64,000 bases of DNA from Eutreptiella sp. 'Long Island Sound 2002' (taxonomy: Eukaryota > Euglenozoa > Euglenophyceae > Eutreptiales > Eutreptiaceae). Positions 11,546-20,395 of the stretch are shown piece after piece. A program made the position numbers and the translations under genes. How positions within the stretch are numbered: position 1 is the stretch's first letter; each line of letters opens with the position of its first letter. The notes beneath the pieces were generated by a model, which saw nothing but the letters and a program-made list of their open reading frames with translations, was not told the origin of the DNA and made no database searches. The DNA lies in NCBI GenBank assembly GCA_964036045.1, contig OZ038392.1:27849755-27913754 (forward strand), given 5' to 3'.

Positions 11546-12452
11546 AAGCGCGTGCTGGCCGGCGTTGCTTGTACCGGTCTGGTGTATTACATGCGCGTAA
11601 CATGTCCTGTGCCTGTGCTACTGTTGTGTCCATATCACCTGGAGGACGCTGTGGCACGTGTCTACCCAGCTCTGTCATCACATCAGCATCAACTTTAACA
11701 GGTTTAACAAGTGTCTGCAATGTCTTGGCACATAGATCTCGGTAATGCTCTGCAGTGAGCACCGTATCTAGTGCGCAAGGAAAATCCATCTTGGCAGGAT
11801 CCCACCTGTCTTGCACGATACTCGACTTCTGACTGGACCAGACCAGGTGGGGTGTAACACCAACATCGAATCGCGCCATCAATCTGGTGAAACGACGATC
11901 AACCAGTTGTGGCAGTCCCTTGGGAACATTAACGTACTGCAGGTCCTTTGGGGTCTGGTCTGCAACGGGAGTGAGTATAAACAGGTCATGCACCTGTTGC
12001 AACGTACAGTTCCCAGGGTGTTGTGCCATTAAGTGCACAACACGGCTTAACAGGGCCTCACACGGTTCCTCACTGTGTGCCACCCCAGGTAAGCGGGCAA
12101 ACCACTGGGACCACAACAGCCTAGCAACAACAATGGTGCGCACATATTCAACCTTGTCCTCATAACCTAGGGTGAGCCTCAGAAGGACGTGTAGACAACG
12201 GCTCAACAATGGCCCTGCAGCGTGCTGCTCTCCCTGTGCAGACCAATGACAATCCCTCACTTGCGACCCAATAATAAACAAGGCTGGAATGTAACCATAC
12301 AGCAGTGTTACCAACCCTTGCACCTGTGTAAGAAGTGTGCTGTGATTAGCGTTACCCGGTTGGTGCAAACCCCTTAGAGTCTGTAACTTATGTTCCAAAG
12401 GTTGGCGCCACTTATGGGCCAAGTGCAAGAGCACCAGAATCATACGCTCCAT
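11499..12452 (-). CDS. Hypothetical protein, about 317 residues
   Basis: A long minus-strand frame; the likely start is ATG at 12452 (MERMILVLLHLAHKWRQP). An upstream in-frame extension to 12617 merely translates the palindrome at 12472 and intron-like sequence. The product is leucine/histidine-rich and predominantly helical by eye, with segments such as LLYGYIPALFIIG, FARLPGVAHSEEPCEALL and LQYVNVPKGLPQLVDRR. There is no signal peptide and no metal-binding cysteine cluster. It is followed by an acidic frame in another phase, suggesting one gene broken by a G-run indel. The family is not recognised; a viral or transposon origin is possible but nothing shows it. Confidence 0.5.
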   Translation of the reverse strand: MERMILVLLHLAHKWRQPLEHKLQTLRGLHQPGNANHSTLLTQVQGLVTLLYGYIPALFIIGSQVRDCHWSAQGEQHAAGPLLSRCLHVLLRLTLGYEDKVEYVRTIVVARLLWSQWFARLPGVAHSEEPCEALLSRVVHLMAQHPGNCTLQQVHDLFILTPVADQTPKDLQYVNVPKGLPQLVDRRFTRLMARFDVGVTPHLVWSSQKSSIVQDRWDPAKMDFPCALDTVLTAEHYRDLCAKTLQTLVKPVKVDADVMTELGRHVPQRPPGDMDTTVAQAQDMLRACNTPDRYKQRRPARAFGQRDPARIPAPPQC

Positions 12453-12471
12453 ATAGATGAGTTTCGGAAAG

Positions 12472-12491
12472 TTGGGCACTGCAGTGCCCAA
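12472..12491. repeat. Palindrome copy 5 (perfect 20 bp)
   Basis: TTGGGCACTGCAGTGCCCAA, immediately upstream of the putative start of the hypothetical gene on the minus strand and about 110-130 bp from the 3' edge of LINE A. Confidence 0.85.
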
Positions 12492-13076
12492 ATTGAGTGA
12501 ACCATAGGAAAAATAGGTAAATAAAGGGAAGAATCTTCTGTAGCACAGGGTTACACAATATTTATATGGGTGCCATGTGCCGTACACCACCGGGGTACGT
12601 GTAATGAACAGGGGCACGCTGTAGCCGCTGGGGGCGCGTCCGCCATTGGGTCACAGGGGGGGGGGGGTGCCCGCTGCGTCGTTCGCGGCCTGTGGAGGGG
12701 GGGGGGGTTGGCGGGCGCCCGCGCAGCATGTCCGCCACCGTCCTGGTGGCCTTGGGGGGAGGTCGCCGTCGCGCCCGCGGTGGGGACCGTCGCCGCGGTG
12801 GTGCGCGGCTGCTCAGGGCCGCCGAGATGCAGCCGAATGCGTCCGGGAGCGACGCTGGGGGTCGCCCTGCCTAGGGGGGGGGGGGCTGGGGGGGGGTCCT
12901 GCCGTGCCGCGATCTCCACCAAGGCCTCCGCTTCCGCGGGGGGCGAGGGGGGGGTCGGCCCTGGTGCTGCGCACCGCCCCGCTGGCCGGGACAGAGGGGG
13001 CCCTGCTGCCTCCCCACTTGGCGGCGCTCCCACGTCCTCCGCGCAGGCGGAGAGTGCCAAGGGGGCCGGTCTCGGG

Positions 13077-14101
13077 CTATTGCCCCCCCCCCGCTGGCTG
13101 GGGTAATAGGGGGTTTGTGGCCCCCCCACCCGCTGTGTGGTGCGACATCCCCCCCGGGACCCCCCGAATAGCCCGGTTAGGTGTCTGGCGCTTTGCGGGC
13201 CTGGAGGAGCGCAGGTCCAAAGCTGGGGGTGGGCGCGTGCCCAGCACCCTGGGCGGGGCCGCACACCGGCGCGTCTCCATGGGGCCCGAGTCGGGGAGGG
13301 CCTGCGACGCTCGGCGGGCTCGCCCCAGCCAGGAGGACAACGCCGCTGCCCCGGCCCGTCGGGCCTCGGGTACGAGCACTTGGCGGCCCGGTGCGACCCG
13401 GGGAGGGGCCACGGGGCAGCTCGAGCCCCCCGATAGGCCCGCATGGCCTACGTGGCCAGCCCGGCAGAAGCGGCTGATGCCCCAACCCAGGCTCCTGCAG
13501 CGGGCACACGACGGTAACCCGTGCTCCAAGCAGAGCGCGCCCTGCGTGCCGCTGCCCGCTCCTGGGGGGCGGCTGCGTTGCGGCGCCGCGAGAGGGACGC
13601 TGCTGGCCGGGGCCCGAGGGGGCCGTCGGGCATAGGGCAGCAGGGGAGGCCCCCCTTTAGGGGGGCGAGGGAAATAATCCATGAGAAAGCGGTCACTGTG
13701 CTGTGGTCGCATGCGCGCCGGCGCCCGCGGGCGCCTGGCCCACGAGTCGCGGCAGTGCGCCGCCAAGCGCATCAGCTGTAACATGACCTCGTGGCGCGCC
13801 GCGAAGTACGGACGCGCTGAGAGTCCCGCGCACACGCGCCCCCCTAGGGGGAGGAGCGAGCGTCCCAGCGTCCCAGCGGGGCTCCGCTCAACAGTGCACC
13901 CGCTGCCAGGTGGCGTTCCGCCAGCCCCGGCGCCTTGCGCAGGACTTGCGCCCGCTCTCCCGGCGGCAGGCGAGTGCCCCGCAGCCGGTGGTCCGGTGAG
14001 GCCGGGAGCGCCCGCCCCACGAAGGCCTCATAGTCCAGGGCCAGCTCGGCCCAGGAGACCTCCGCAGGCTCCGGAGCCCAGGTCAGCGCCCGGGCCCACC
14101 T
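13077..14101 (-). pseudogene. LINE A 3' region, degenerate coding
   Basis: Downstream of the zinc-knuckle frame the minus strand stays open for long stretches in two frames (13835-13077 and 13444-12551). These are arginine/alanine/proline-rich, shaped by GC bias. A cysteine/histidine cluster (CLEHGLPSCARC, then FCRAGHVGHAGL) near 13520-13430 might be a remnant zinc finger. Frames disagree and I cannot assign a domain; it may be 3' UTR. Confidence 0.3.
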
Positions 14102-14134
14102 GACCAGGTCGTGGATGAAATCCTGGGGCCACCT

Positions 14135-15262
14135 CTAGTCAGGTGGCACCCCCGGTATGCGGCCTACGAAGGCGTCCCAGGGAAAGGGATTGCGGGGCCA
14201 CGGACGCGGTTGCTCAGGGAAGAGGGAGTCGCCGTGGCCCGGCTGATCCCCCGCGCCGGCCGCCATCCGGGCCGCGAGGACCGCCAAATACATGCAGTAC
14301 AGGCGGTACAGAAACTCATCGAGGAGGTCCCGGCCCACCCCCTGCGCCAGCCAGAGGGGGAAAAGCCCCGCCTCGCGCAGGGAGGAGGGCCAACGGTCCG
14401 GCGGGCCCAGGCCGGGGATAGCCCGCGCCGCGCCGTGCAGCCAGGGGAGACACGTCCCCCTGGCGTCGTCCCATTCCGGGCAGTCCCACAGGACATGGGC
14501 CCCGTCCTCGTGCGCCGCGCCGCAGTGCGGGCACCCGGCGTTGGCGCGCATGCCGTGACCCGACACCCGGGCCGCTGTCCACATGGCTCCAGCCAGCAAT
14601 CCGCGCAGCAGCAACTTCTCCAACTCCGTGGAGGCCGCCCGCAGCGCAGCGCGACAGGCCGGGCCGTACGCCCCGTCGCCCAGCCCCCCGAAGGTGGCGG
14701 GGCGTCGCGCCTCTAGCTGGCGCGCGGACTGGCAGCGAAGGCTGTCCGGGACCCGGTGCTGGAGCTGGCGGAGCGGCTCCTGCACGAAATGCAGGGGGTG
14801 GTCCTGCCCCGAGACGTCCCAGCACCACCAGCCCTCGTGCGGGGCCCGGCCCAGGGAGGCCGCCGTGCGGAGCGCGCGCCCCACCGAGCCCGTCCCGGGT
14901 GGGCGGCCCCCCGACTCCCACATAGCCTGGGCAAAGACCTGCGTGACCCCCGGCCGGCGGGCCAGGCGGGCCAGCCAGAGGAGGCGCTCATACCGCGTGT
15001 GCATGATCGGGGACACACGGTGCCCCTTGGACAGCACGGTGAAGATGACCTCCTTGGCCCGGGACACGCGCGCCGGCCCCCACAGGGCCCGTACCACCGC
15101 GGTTTCGAACCCTCGCAGGTCGGCCTCCGTCACCGATGCCACCGCCACCCCATGGAGGGCCAGCGGGGTGACCAGGGTGGCCCGCTCCCGCCGGTCATAC
15201 GTCGGGAGACGGGGCAGGCGGCGCAGGGCGCTCTGTCCCGCCTCCAGGCGCCGGGATAGCAC
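14135..15262 (-). CDS. LINE A reverse transcriptase C-terminal region with zinc knuckle
   Basis: A 375-codon minus-strand frame in a different phase from the reverse transcriptase core just upstream, which it should continue. It contains the thumb/connection-type region (ERATLVTPLALHGVAVASV, FETAVVRALWGPARVSRAKE) and then, at about 14480-14535, a CX2CX8HX4C knuckle (CPHCGAAHEDGAHVLWDC) typical of the zinc-binding segment that follows the RT in many non-LTR elements. The terminal part (EFLYRLYCMYLAVLAARMAAG) is helical. I see no RNase H motifs, unlike LINE family B. It requires the upstream frame for activity, and the frameshift near 15480 separates them. Confidence 0.7.
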   Translation of the reverse strand: MLSRRLEAGQSALRRLPRLPTYDRRERATLVTPLALHGVAVASVTEADLRGFETAVVRALWGPARVSRAKEVIFTVLSKGHRVSPIMHTRYERLLWLARLARRPGVTQVFAQAMWESGGRPPGTGSVGRALRTAASLGRAPHEGWWCWDVSGQDHPLHFVQEPLRQLQHRVPDSLRCQSARQLEARRPATFGGLGDGAYGPACRAALRAASTELEKLLLRGLLAGAMWTAARVSGHGMRANAGCPHCGAAHEDGAHVLWDCPEWDDARGTCLPWLHGAARAIPGLGPPDRWPSSLREAGLFPLWLAQGVGRDLLDEFLYRLYCMYLAVLAARMAAGAGDQPGHGDSLFPEQPRPWPRNPFPWDAFVGRIPGVPPD

Positions 15263-15479
15263 CGGTCCCGTGACCTTGGAGCCCCCAATGGCGACGTCGA
15301 CACCGAGCTGGCGGAAAGTCGTTGCCAGCAGGATGGGGACCCCCCGGAGTAGTACGGCCGGGGCGCCTTGCTCTCCCTGGACCCAGGCGCAGGATTGTCC
15401 ACGCGGACGTCATGCCCAGTGACCCGCAGCCACTCCTCCGTCGCGGGGACCGTGTCCTGGAGGCGGCCGCGCCCAGGGC

Positions 15480-16478
15480 CACCGCCTGGGTGTCGTCCGC
15501 GTAGCCCGATGACCCCAGTGCGGCGTAGCCGGGGCCGGCGTCCTTGAGGGGGGGCAGGGCCCCCGGATCCAGGTCGTCCGCTGCGTCCTCGTCTAGAGTC
15601 GGGGGGGGGGCGGCCGTTTGTGCGCACACCTGACGGCGCAGGGAGTCCACCTGCCACTTCCAGATCGTGGTGAGAACATTCACCAGGATCACTGACAGTG
15701 GGCACCCCTGGAGGATGCCGTTGGTGGCTTGCCACCAGAGGCCGAGGGCCCCCGCGACCTTGAAGGCCCGGCGGAGCTGCTTGTACATGGCTCCCAGGGC
15801 ACGGCACGTGCCCGGGTCCATGCCTAGCTCCAACGCCAGGGCCAGCACGACCACCTGGGGGATGAGATCGAAACACTTGACGTGATCGATGCTCATCCCC
15901 GGGACGGCCCACCCCCGAAGGCGACACAGCTCCAAGAAGACCTGCGTTACCGCCGCCCCGTCCAGGGCGCTCCTGGCCGGGCGGAAACCAAAGGCCGCCG
16001 GGTGGGCCCATGCCTCCTGCCACGCAATGGCGTCCACCAGGCGCACCCCCGCCCACAGCCGGTAGACCATGGACAGGACGGTGAGCGGGCGGGTGTTCAG
16101 GGGCCCCGGCGGCCCCTCCTTGGGGATGAGGGCGGTGTACCCCTCGGCCAGGCGGGCGGGCCATTTTCCCGTCCGCTCCACCGCGCGCAGTAGGTCCGCC
16201 AGCCAGCCTATCAGCCTGTCTGGGAGGGAACGGAGGTCCGCCAGACCCCATCCGTCCAGCCCCAACGCCGAGGGCTTCATGCGGGAGAGCCCCTGCCGCA
16301 GGCGGGGGCCATTGAGCTGCGAGGCAAGCATGGGGACCCGCCGCACGTGGTGGCCGTATCGGCGCAAGAAGGCCAGCGGGTCCGGCTGCGTCCGGCAGGA
16401 GGCCGGGGCTCGGGGTAGCGCTGTCCACCCCCCGTGGGTCATCGCCACTGTTACGGACTGCCACCCAGGGCAGTCCAC
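15480..16478 (-). CDS. LINE A reverse transcriptase domain
   Basis: The minus-strand frame contains the ordered RT blocks: LDGWGLADLRSLP; YTALIPKEG and RPLTVLSMVYRLWAGVR (fingers); FGFRPARSALDGA; SIDHVKCFDLIPQ (block A, with catalytic Asp); ATNGILQGCPLSVILVN (block B); and GYADDTQAVALG (block C, YADD catalytic pair) near 15480-15510. This order and the GILQGCPLS form are diagnostic of non-LTR retrotransposon RTs. Beyond YADD the correct reading switches frame, so the protein is broken there. The start is unclear; the frame is open from just after the ORF1 stop at 16517. No AP endonuclease domain was recognised upstream. Confidence 0.85.
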
Positions 16479-16516
16479 CGCGTGCAGGAGGGTCAGGAAG
16501 AGGAGGACTAAGAACG

Positions 16517-17185
16517 TTAAAGAATGTTGGCGTCCTCCTCATCGACGTCGACAACGGCCGGCTCCGCATTGGCCATGGCCAGGTCTCCCGTGTGGTCCGG
16601 TGCGTCCGGGGCGTCCGCAGGCTGCTGCTGCACCACGTCAGGTCCTTCCCTGCGTGTCATCCGGGCCCTGGGCCCCACTGGCTGGTAGCGTCCCCGACGG
16701 GAGTTGCGGGTGGTCCGCTCCCAGGTCCGGTCGGGGAGGCGGGTGTCGGGCGCACCCAGCCGTAAGCCCTGCCAGTCCTCAGGCACCCCCTCCAGCTCCA
16801 GGTCGAAGACCGGGCGGTGAAGGGTGCTGTTGGCCAGCTGCGTGCAGCGGTGGACGCGGATGGGCGCCTCCGGCCCAAATGCCTCCTGGGCGTAGCGCCG
16901 GAGCTGCGCATACTCGTCCACCGCCAGGCCCAATTGCGCGGGGTAGCCCCGCACACGCACGGACGTGGTCTGCGCCGGGGCCGGGGCACCCAGCAGGCTA
17001 TCGGTGTGCACCACCACCTTGGGGTCCACCGGCTTGGCTCCCCAGACGCGGACCCTCACGTTGCCGGGGGCGCCCCCGTCCACCAACCCCGCGAACATGG
17101 AGCGGAGCTCCCCGACCTCGGCGAGGGTCTTCCAGACCTCCGGGGAGGGCCCGCGGCGCTCCGGTGGCTGCTTGAACCACAGCAC
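16517..17185 (-). CDS. LINE A ORF1-like protein, second segment
   Basis: A 222-codon minus-strand frame directly upstream of the RT frame, ending in EEDANIL and a TAA. It is charged and globular-looking (AEVGELRSMFAGLVDGGA, VRVWGAKPVDPKVVVHTDS, YAQLRRYAQEAFGPEAPIRV), with an acidic/glutamine-rich end. There is no zinc knuckle. By position it should be the RNA-binding ORF1 or the 5' part of a single long ORF. The frame differs from the segment upstream, indicating an indel near 17200. Confidence 0.5.
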   Translation of the reverse strand: MLWFKQPPERRGPSPEVWKTLAEVGELRSMFAGLVDGGAPGNVRVRVWGAKPVDPKVVVHTDSLLGAPAPAQTTSVRVRGYPAQLGLAVDEYAQLRRYAQEAFGPEAPIRVHRCTQLANSTLHRPVFDLELEGVPEDWQGLRLGAPDTRLPDRTWERTTRNSRRGRYQPVGPRARMTRREGPDVVQQQPADAPDAPDHTGDLAMANAEPAVVDVDEEDANIL

Positions 17186-17222
17186 GTACGCGGGGTGCTG
17201 GCAGGCCGCGCCCGTGACGATC

Positions 17223-17757
17223 CTAGGGCCGGAAGTGCACCCCCCGGGCCTTGCCGCTGGCGCGCATCACCAGCGGGGCCACGGACGAGGGGAGGTCGGT
17301 GGAGACCTCGACCATTCCGCCCCGGATTGCGGCCTGCATGGGCGGGGGGTGGGGCAGGGCTGCCCCCATGAGCGGCCTGAGGTGCCGCCACGCGTGGTCC
17401 TTCCCAAAGGCTCCCACGTGGAGCCGACGCACGTTGGCATCCGCCAGGACCGCCGGGTCCAGGACGCAGACGACCCGGACGGTGGCTGGAACGGGGTCCA
17501 GCGGCGCCGGGTCCACGTCCGGGAGCTCCGCCGTCTCCCGGTCGTCATCGTCCGGGAGGCGCTCCCAGACGAGCTGCAGGATGTGCCCCGGCGGCGCGGG
17601 GTCCACCACCGCCGGGTCCGCCGTCTCCCAGGGCTGGCGCTCCGTGCGCACCACGCCCTGCAGGGCCGTGCCCGGCACCGCCAGGCTGGCCCTCGTCCGG
17701 CGGAGGGTCTGCAGCAGGGCCGCCACCGTCTTAGGCGGCCCTTTACGCACGTAGACT
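17223..17757 (-). CDS. LINE A ORF1-like protein, first segment
   Basis: A minus-strand frame that begins in flanking DNA (nominal ATG at 17774); element sequence starts at about 17757 with VRKGPPKTVAALLQTLRR. A similar opening (GPPKTV followed by ALL) is seen in the fragment at 9131-9492, so this is conserved element sequence. It is proline/aspartate-rich (PDDDDRETAELPDVDPAPLD) followed by a valine-rich globular part (PATVRVVCVLDPAVLADANV). Function is inferred only from its position upstream of the RT. Confidence 0.5.
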
Positions 17758-17941
17758 TCGTTGCTAAAAGGCACGATTCATGGCGATTTCAACATCCGTT
17801 TTTTGCCCCCCAAAAAAGCATATCATTTTTTCGGCCAACCCCACGTGGATTTTCATCGTGGGATACAACAACCTTGCCTTTTGTTGCTTCCAGAGGTGTA
17901 CGTATACACCCCCTATTCCGGGCTGAAAATTGTATCATTTA

Positions 17942-17973
17942 AAATTTTTGGGCACTGCAGTGCCCAAAAATTT
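17942..17973. repeat. Palindrome copy 6 (perfect, extended to 32 bp)
   Basis: The core TTGGGCACTGCAGTGCCCAA is extended symmetrically by AAATTT on the left and AAATTT on the right, giving a perfect 32 bp self-complementary sequence, the longest of the series. Confidence 0.9.
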
Positions 17974-18186
17974 GAAATGGCTTTTTTCAGTGGGTTCTCC
18001 AGTACACCTCTGTAGTCATCTCCACAGGTGATGTCATACTGCAGCAGCATGCATCAAAACTTGGCATACCCGTTATCCATGGGTCATCGCACCGCGGTGC
18101 TATACTCGGAAGGCCACGTACAATGTACCTTGCCCAATCACTTCCATTCCTGTCCAAATGTGCACTTGAAAATGGACTTCCAGTAC

Positions 18187-18210
18187 TTTTGGGCACTGCA
18201 GTGTCCAAAA
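18187..18210. repeat. Palindrome copy 7 (one mismatch)
   Basis: 24 bp centred on CTGCAG; the right arm has GTCC in place of GCCC. The same substitution is seen in copy 1. Confidence 0.8.
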
Positions 18211-18507
18211 AATTTAAAACTCCGTATTTCACTCCTATTGGTTCCCATTGCGTAACACCTGACGAAGGACGTATGAATCATCGGACGTTGGTACTCATCC
18301 TCTGCTCATTGGAAATATATTGCCGGTTGTCTGACTGCCACCTTGGAGTGTACCCAGGCTTTGGAACGTTCCACGTCCATTGGGAGATACATTGTTTGGA
18401 TCTTCGCTAGCTGCTTTTGGTCTATGCCGCATCAGGTTTGTTTTGTGATAGTGTCTCTGTTTTCTTTGTCTCCTTACCTTTGCTGCCTGCAAACGGAACT
18501 TTTGCCC

Positions 18508-19422
18508 ATGGATGCGGCTCCCTTCCGGCAGTTCCTTAGTTCGAAGGTATATGCTTCAAAGGAGGATCTATCTGAGGATGTGGGTGTGGATAAGGGTGCC
18601 GATGCGTTTTGTACGTGGGTGTTAGATCTCCGGTTTGAGTGGAGAAGTAGGCGGTCTGTTGGTGAATACATCCAACAAAGGGACAGGCGGACCGTTAATT
18701 GTCTGCCGGACCAATGGTTCCGTGTTGCTGAGCAAGAGATTTTTAATATATGGTCTGTTCTACACAAGAGGTGTCGTCCACGTGCCAAGAGGGCTGTAGG
18801 TGTTCAACCCAAGAGTCGTGTGCAACGTAGGTGTTTGGCTCACATGGGTCAATGTTCTTACCATGTACCCTCCTTTGCAGTTCAAGGAGCAACTGCGTGC
18901 ACCAGTCTTTGGCAGACCTTGGAAGGTAAACCCGCTGTTCTATGGTTTGATAATTTTTATAGACGTAACTTCCGGCCTGTGCCTGGTAATGAGAACCGGT
19001 CCCTTAATTGTACAGCTGGTGCTATCATACTCTTGAAACGACCTGTCGACATTATGCCGTCTTTTCCTAGCCTCTCGGTCTTGCGGCAGAGGATTGGGTA
19101 CACTGCAGACTTGTTGGTGCAGAGCCATAAAAACTTCATTGATGGCTTGCAAGGGTTGATGGACGACCCCATCCGCCTTCAACATGTTCGTTGTCCCTTG
19201 GACATACGACGGGATAATGTTACCAGCCCAGCTTGGACCCCCTTTTTTCTCACAGACCTAACTGTGTCCGCTACCCCCGACCTTGTCTCTATTATTCACG
19301 GGCTCCAGGAGGTGCAGCAGCACACACAGCACCGTCTTCCATTGTTGGTCGACGAAAATATTCACTACCGTGTCCTTAAGCTCGTCGAAAATCATGAATC
19401 TTTTGGTTTTTTTCGATTTTGA
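18508..19422 (+). pseudogene. Unknown protein, 3' end replaced by satellite A
   Basis: A plus-strand frame with a plausible start at 18508 (MDAAPFRQFLSSKVYASKED). About 292 codons are genuine; from about 19385 the frame reads through satellite A (ending NHESFGFFRF) and stops at 19422, so the native C-terminus is missing. Visible features: an aromatic/basic stretch (WVLDLRFEWRSRRSVGEYI), the segment KPAVLWFDNFYRRNFRPVPG with Asp near residue 148, and SLNCTAGAIILL. The hydrophobic-FDN motif followed by basic residues recalls the second catalytic Asp of some DDE transposases, but no other part of such a triad is evident. Composition is balanced, unlike neighbouring GC-rich elements. It could be a cellular gene or a transposase fragment. 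Confidence 0.45.
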
Positions 19423-20395
19423 GCCGAAAAAGTGTTTCCGGGTCCCGACTCCATAGGGTTTGCATGGGGCGGAGTGGGATGAGCGGTGATGCAGTTTATG
19501 CACTTTTCAGCCATTTTTGCTATGTTGGCGGTTTTGGCGACCTCAGTGACCCCGTGCTACCCGCCAAACTATATAAAGCATTTTTTATGCCGTATTTACG
19601 TGTTTTTTATCCTATTTGGGTGTTAGGTCCGGGGGGGGGGGGGGTCTCCCAAGGGATTGGTACACAACCTGCCAATGCAGTTTTTCACCCAGGGCAGCTC
19701 AAAAATCGAAGTTTTCGAAACTTGTTTTTTTGATACTGTGACCACCTAAAATGACCATCCAAGGTATGTAAAGCACGTTTTAGGCCGTATTTACATGTTT
19801 TTCATCCGATTTGGGTATTAGGTCCCGGGGTGGGGGGGGGGTCTCCCAAAGGATTAGTACACACAAACCTGCTGATGCAGTTTTTCACCCTGGGCAGCTC
19901 AAAAATCGAAGTTTTCGAAACTTGTGTTTTTGATGTTGTGACCACCTAAAATGACCATCCAAGGTATGTAAAGCATGTTTTAGCCCTTATTTATGTAGTT
20001 TCCACCCTATTTTGGGTGTGTGTTGCTCGGGGTAGATTCTCTGCGAGGTGGACTTGCCGAAGGCAATAGAATTTTCGAAACTTATTTATCTGATACCGTG
20101 ATCACTTAAAATGACCATCCCAGCTATGTAAAGCATGTTTCAGGCCGTATTTATGTCGTTTTCCCCCTATTTTGTGTGTGTGTTGCTTGGAGTAGATTCT
20201 CTGCGAGGTGGACTTGCCGGAGGCAATAGAATTCACTTGATCAATTTCTCTCCTAAAATAATGATTTTACGAGGGGTTGGACATCCGGTACCATACCTTG
20301 GGGTATCGTACGCGAATGATCCCAAAAAAGGGGGGGGTATATGGTGTACGCACCTGCGCTTGATCTAACAACCCTCTTCGAGGTGATTTGTGCAT
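19385..20395 (+). repeat. Satellite family A, plus-oriented block
   Basis: Starts abruptly inside the unit at TCGAAAATCATGAATC, runs through CCGGGTCCCGACTCCAT, and then has three ~200 bp sub-repeats and two copies of a CTCTGCGAGGTGGACTTGCC module (about 20040 and 20200). It ends near 20395 at GAGGTGATTTG. The copies are more diverged than those at 4.6-8.9 kb. Confidence 0.85.

Larger units (their letters stand above)
12600..17757 (-). mobile_element. LINE family A (non-LTR retrotransposon), long but frameshifted copy
   Basis: A very GC-rich (>65% by eye) minus-strand block with sharp composition change at both ends. In 5'-to-3' order it holds two ORF1-type frames (17757-17223, 17185-16517), a reverse transcriptase frame (16478 to about 15480), a C-terminal frame with a zinc knuckle (15262-14135) and a GC-rich tail of alternating frames (14101-12600). 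The 5' end matches the fragment at 9131-9492. Frame changes between the parts occur several times, so the copy is inactive or its sequence contains indels. No poly(A) tail or target-site duplication is evident. Palindrome copies lie outside both ends (12472, 17942). Confidence 0.75.
17758..18507. other. Non-coding or intronic stretch with two palindromes
   Basis: AT-richer than LINE A on its left. It contains palindromes at 17942 and 18187. A minus-strand frame (18232-17987) between them could be an exon of the gene family to the left (donor-like GGGCAAG/GTACATT), but support is thin. Toward the right end a T-rich tract (18430-18480) precedes the ATG of the plus-strand gene and might be an intron acceptor region or a promoter. 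Confidence 0.4.

Noticed and set aside
12646-15422. Long plus-strand frames opposite LINE A (329 and 279 codons)
   Set aside because: Antisense shadows of a GC-rich coding strand; the minus strand carries the RT and zinc-knuckle motifs.
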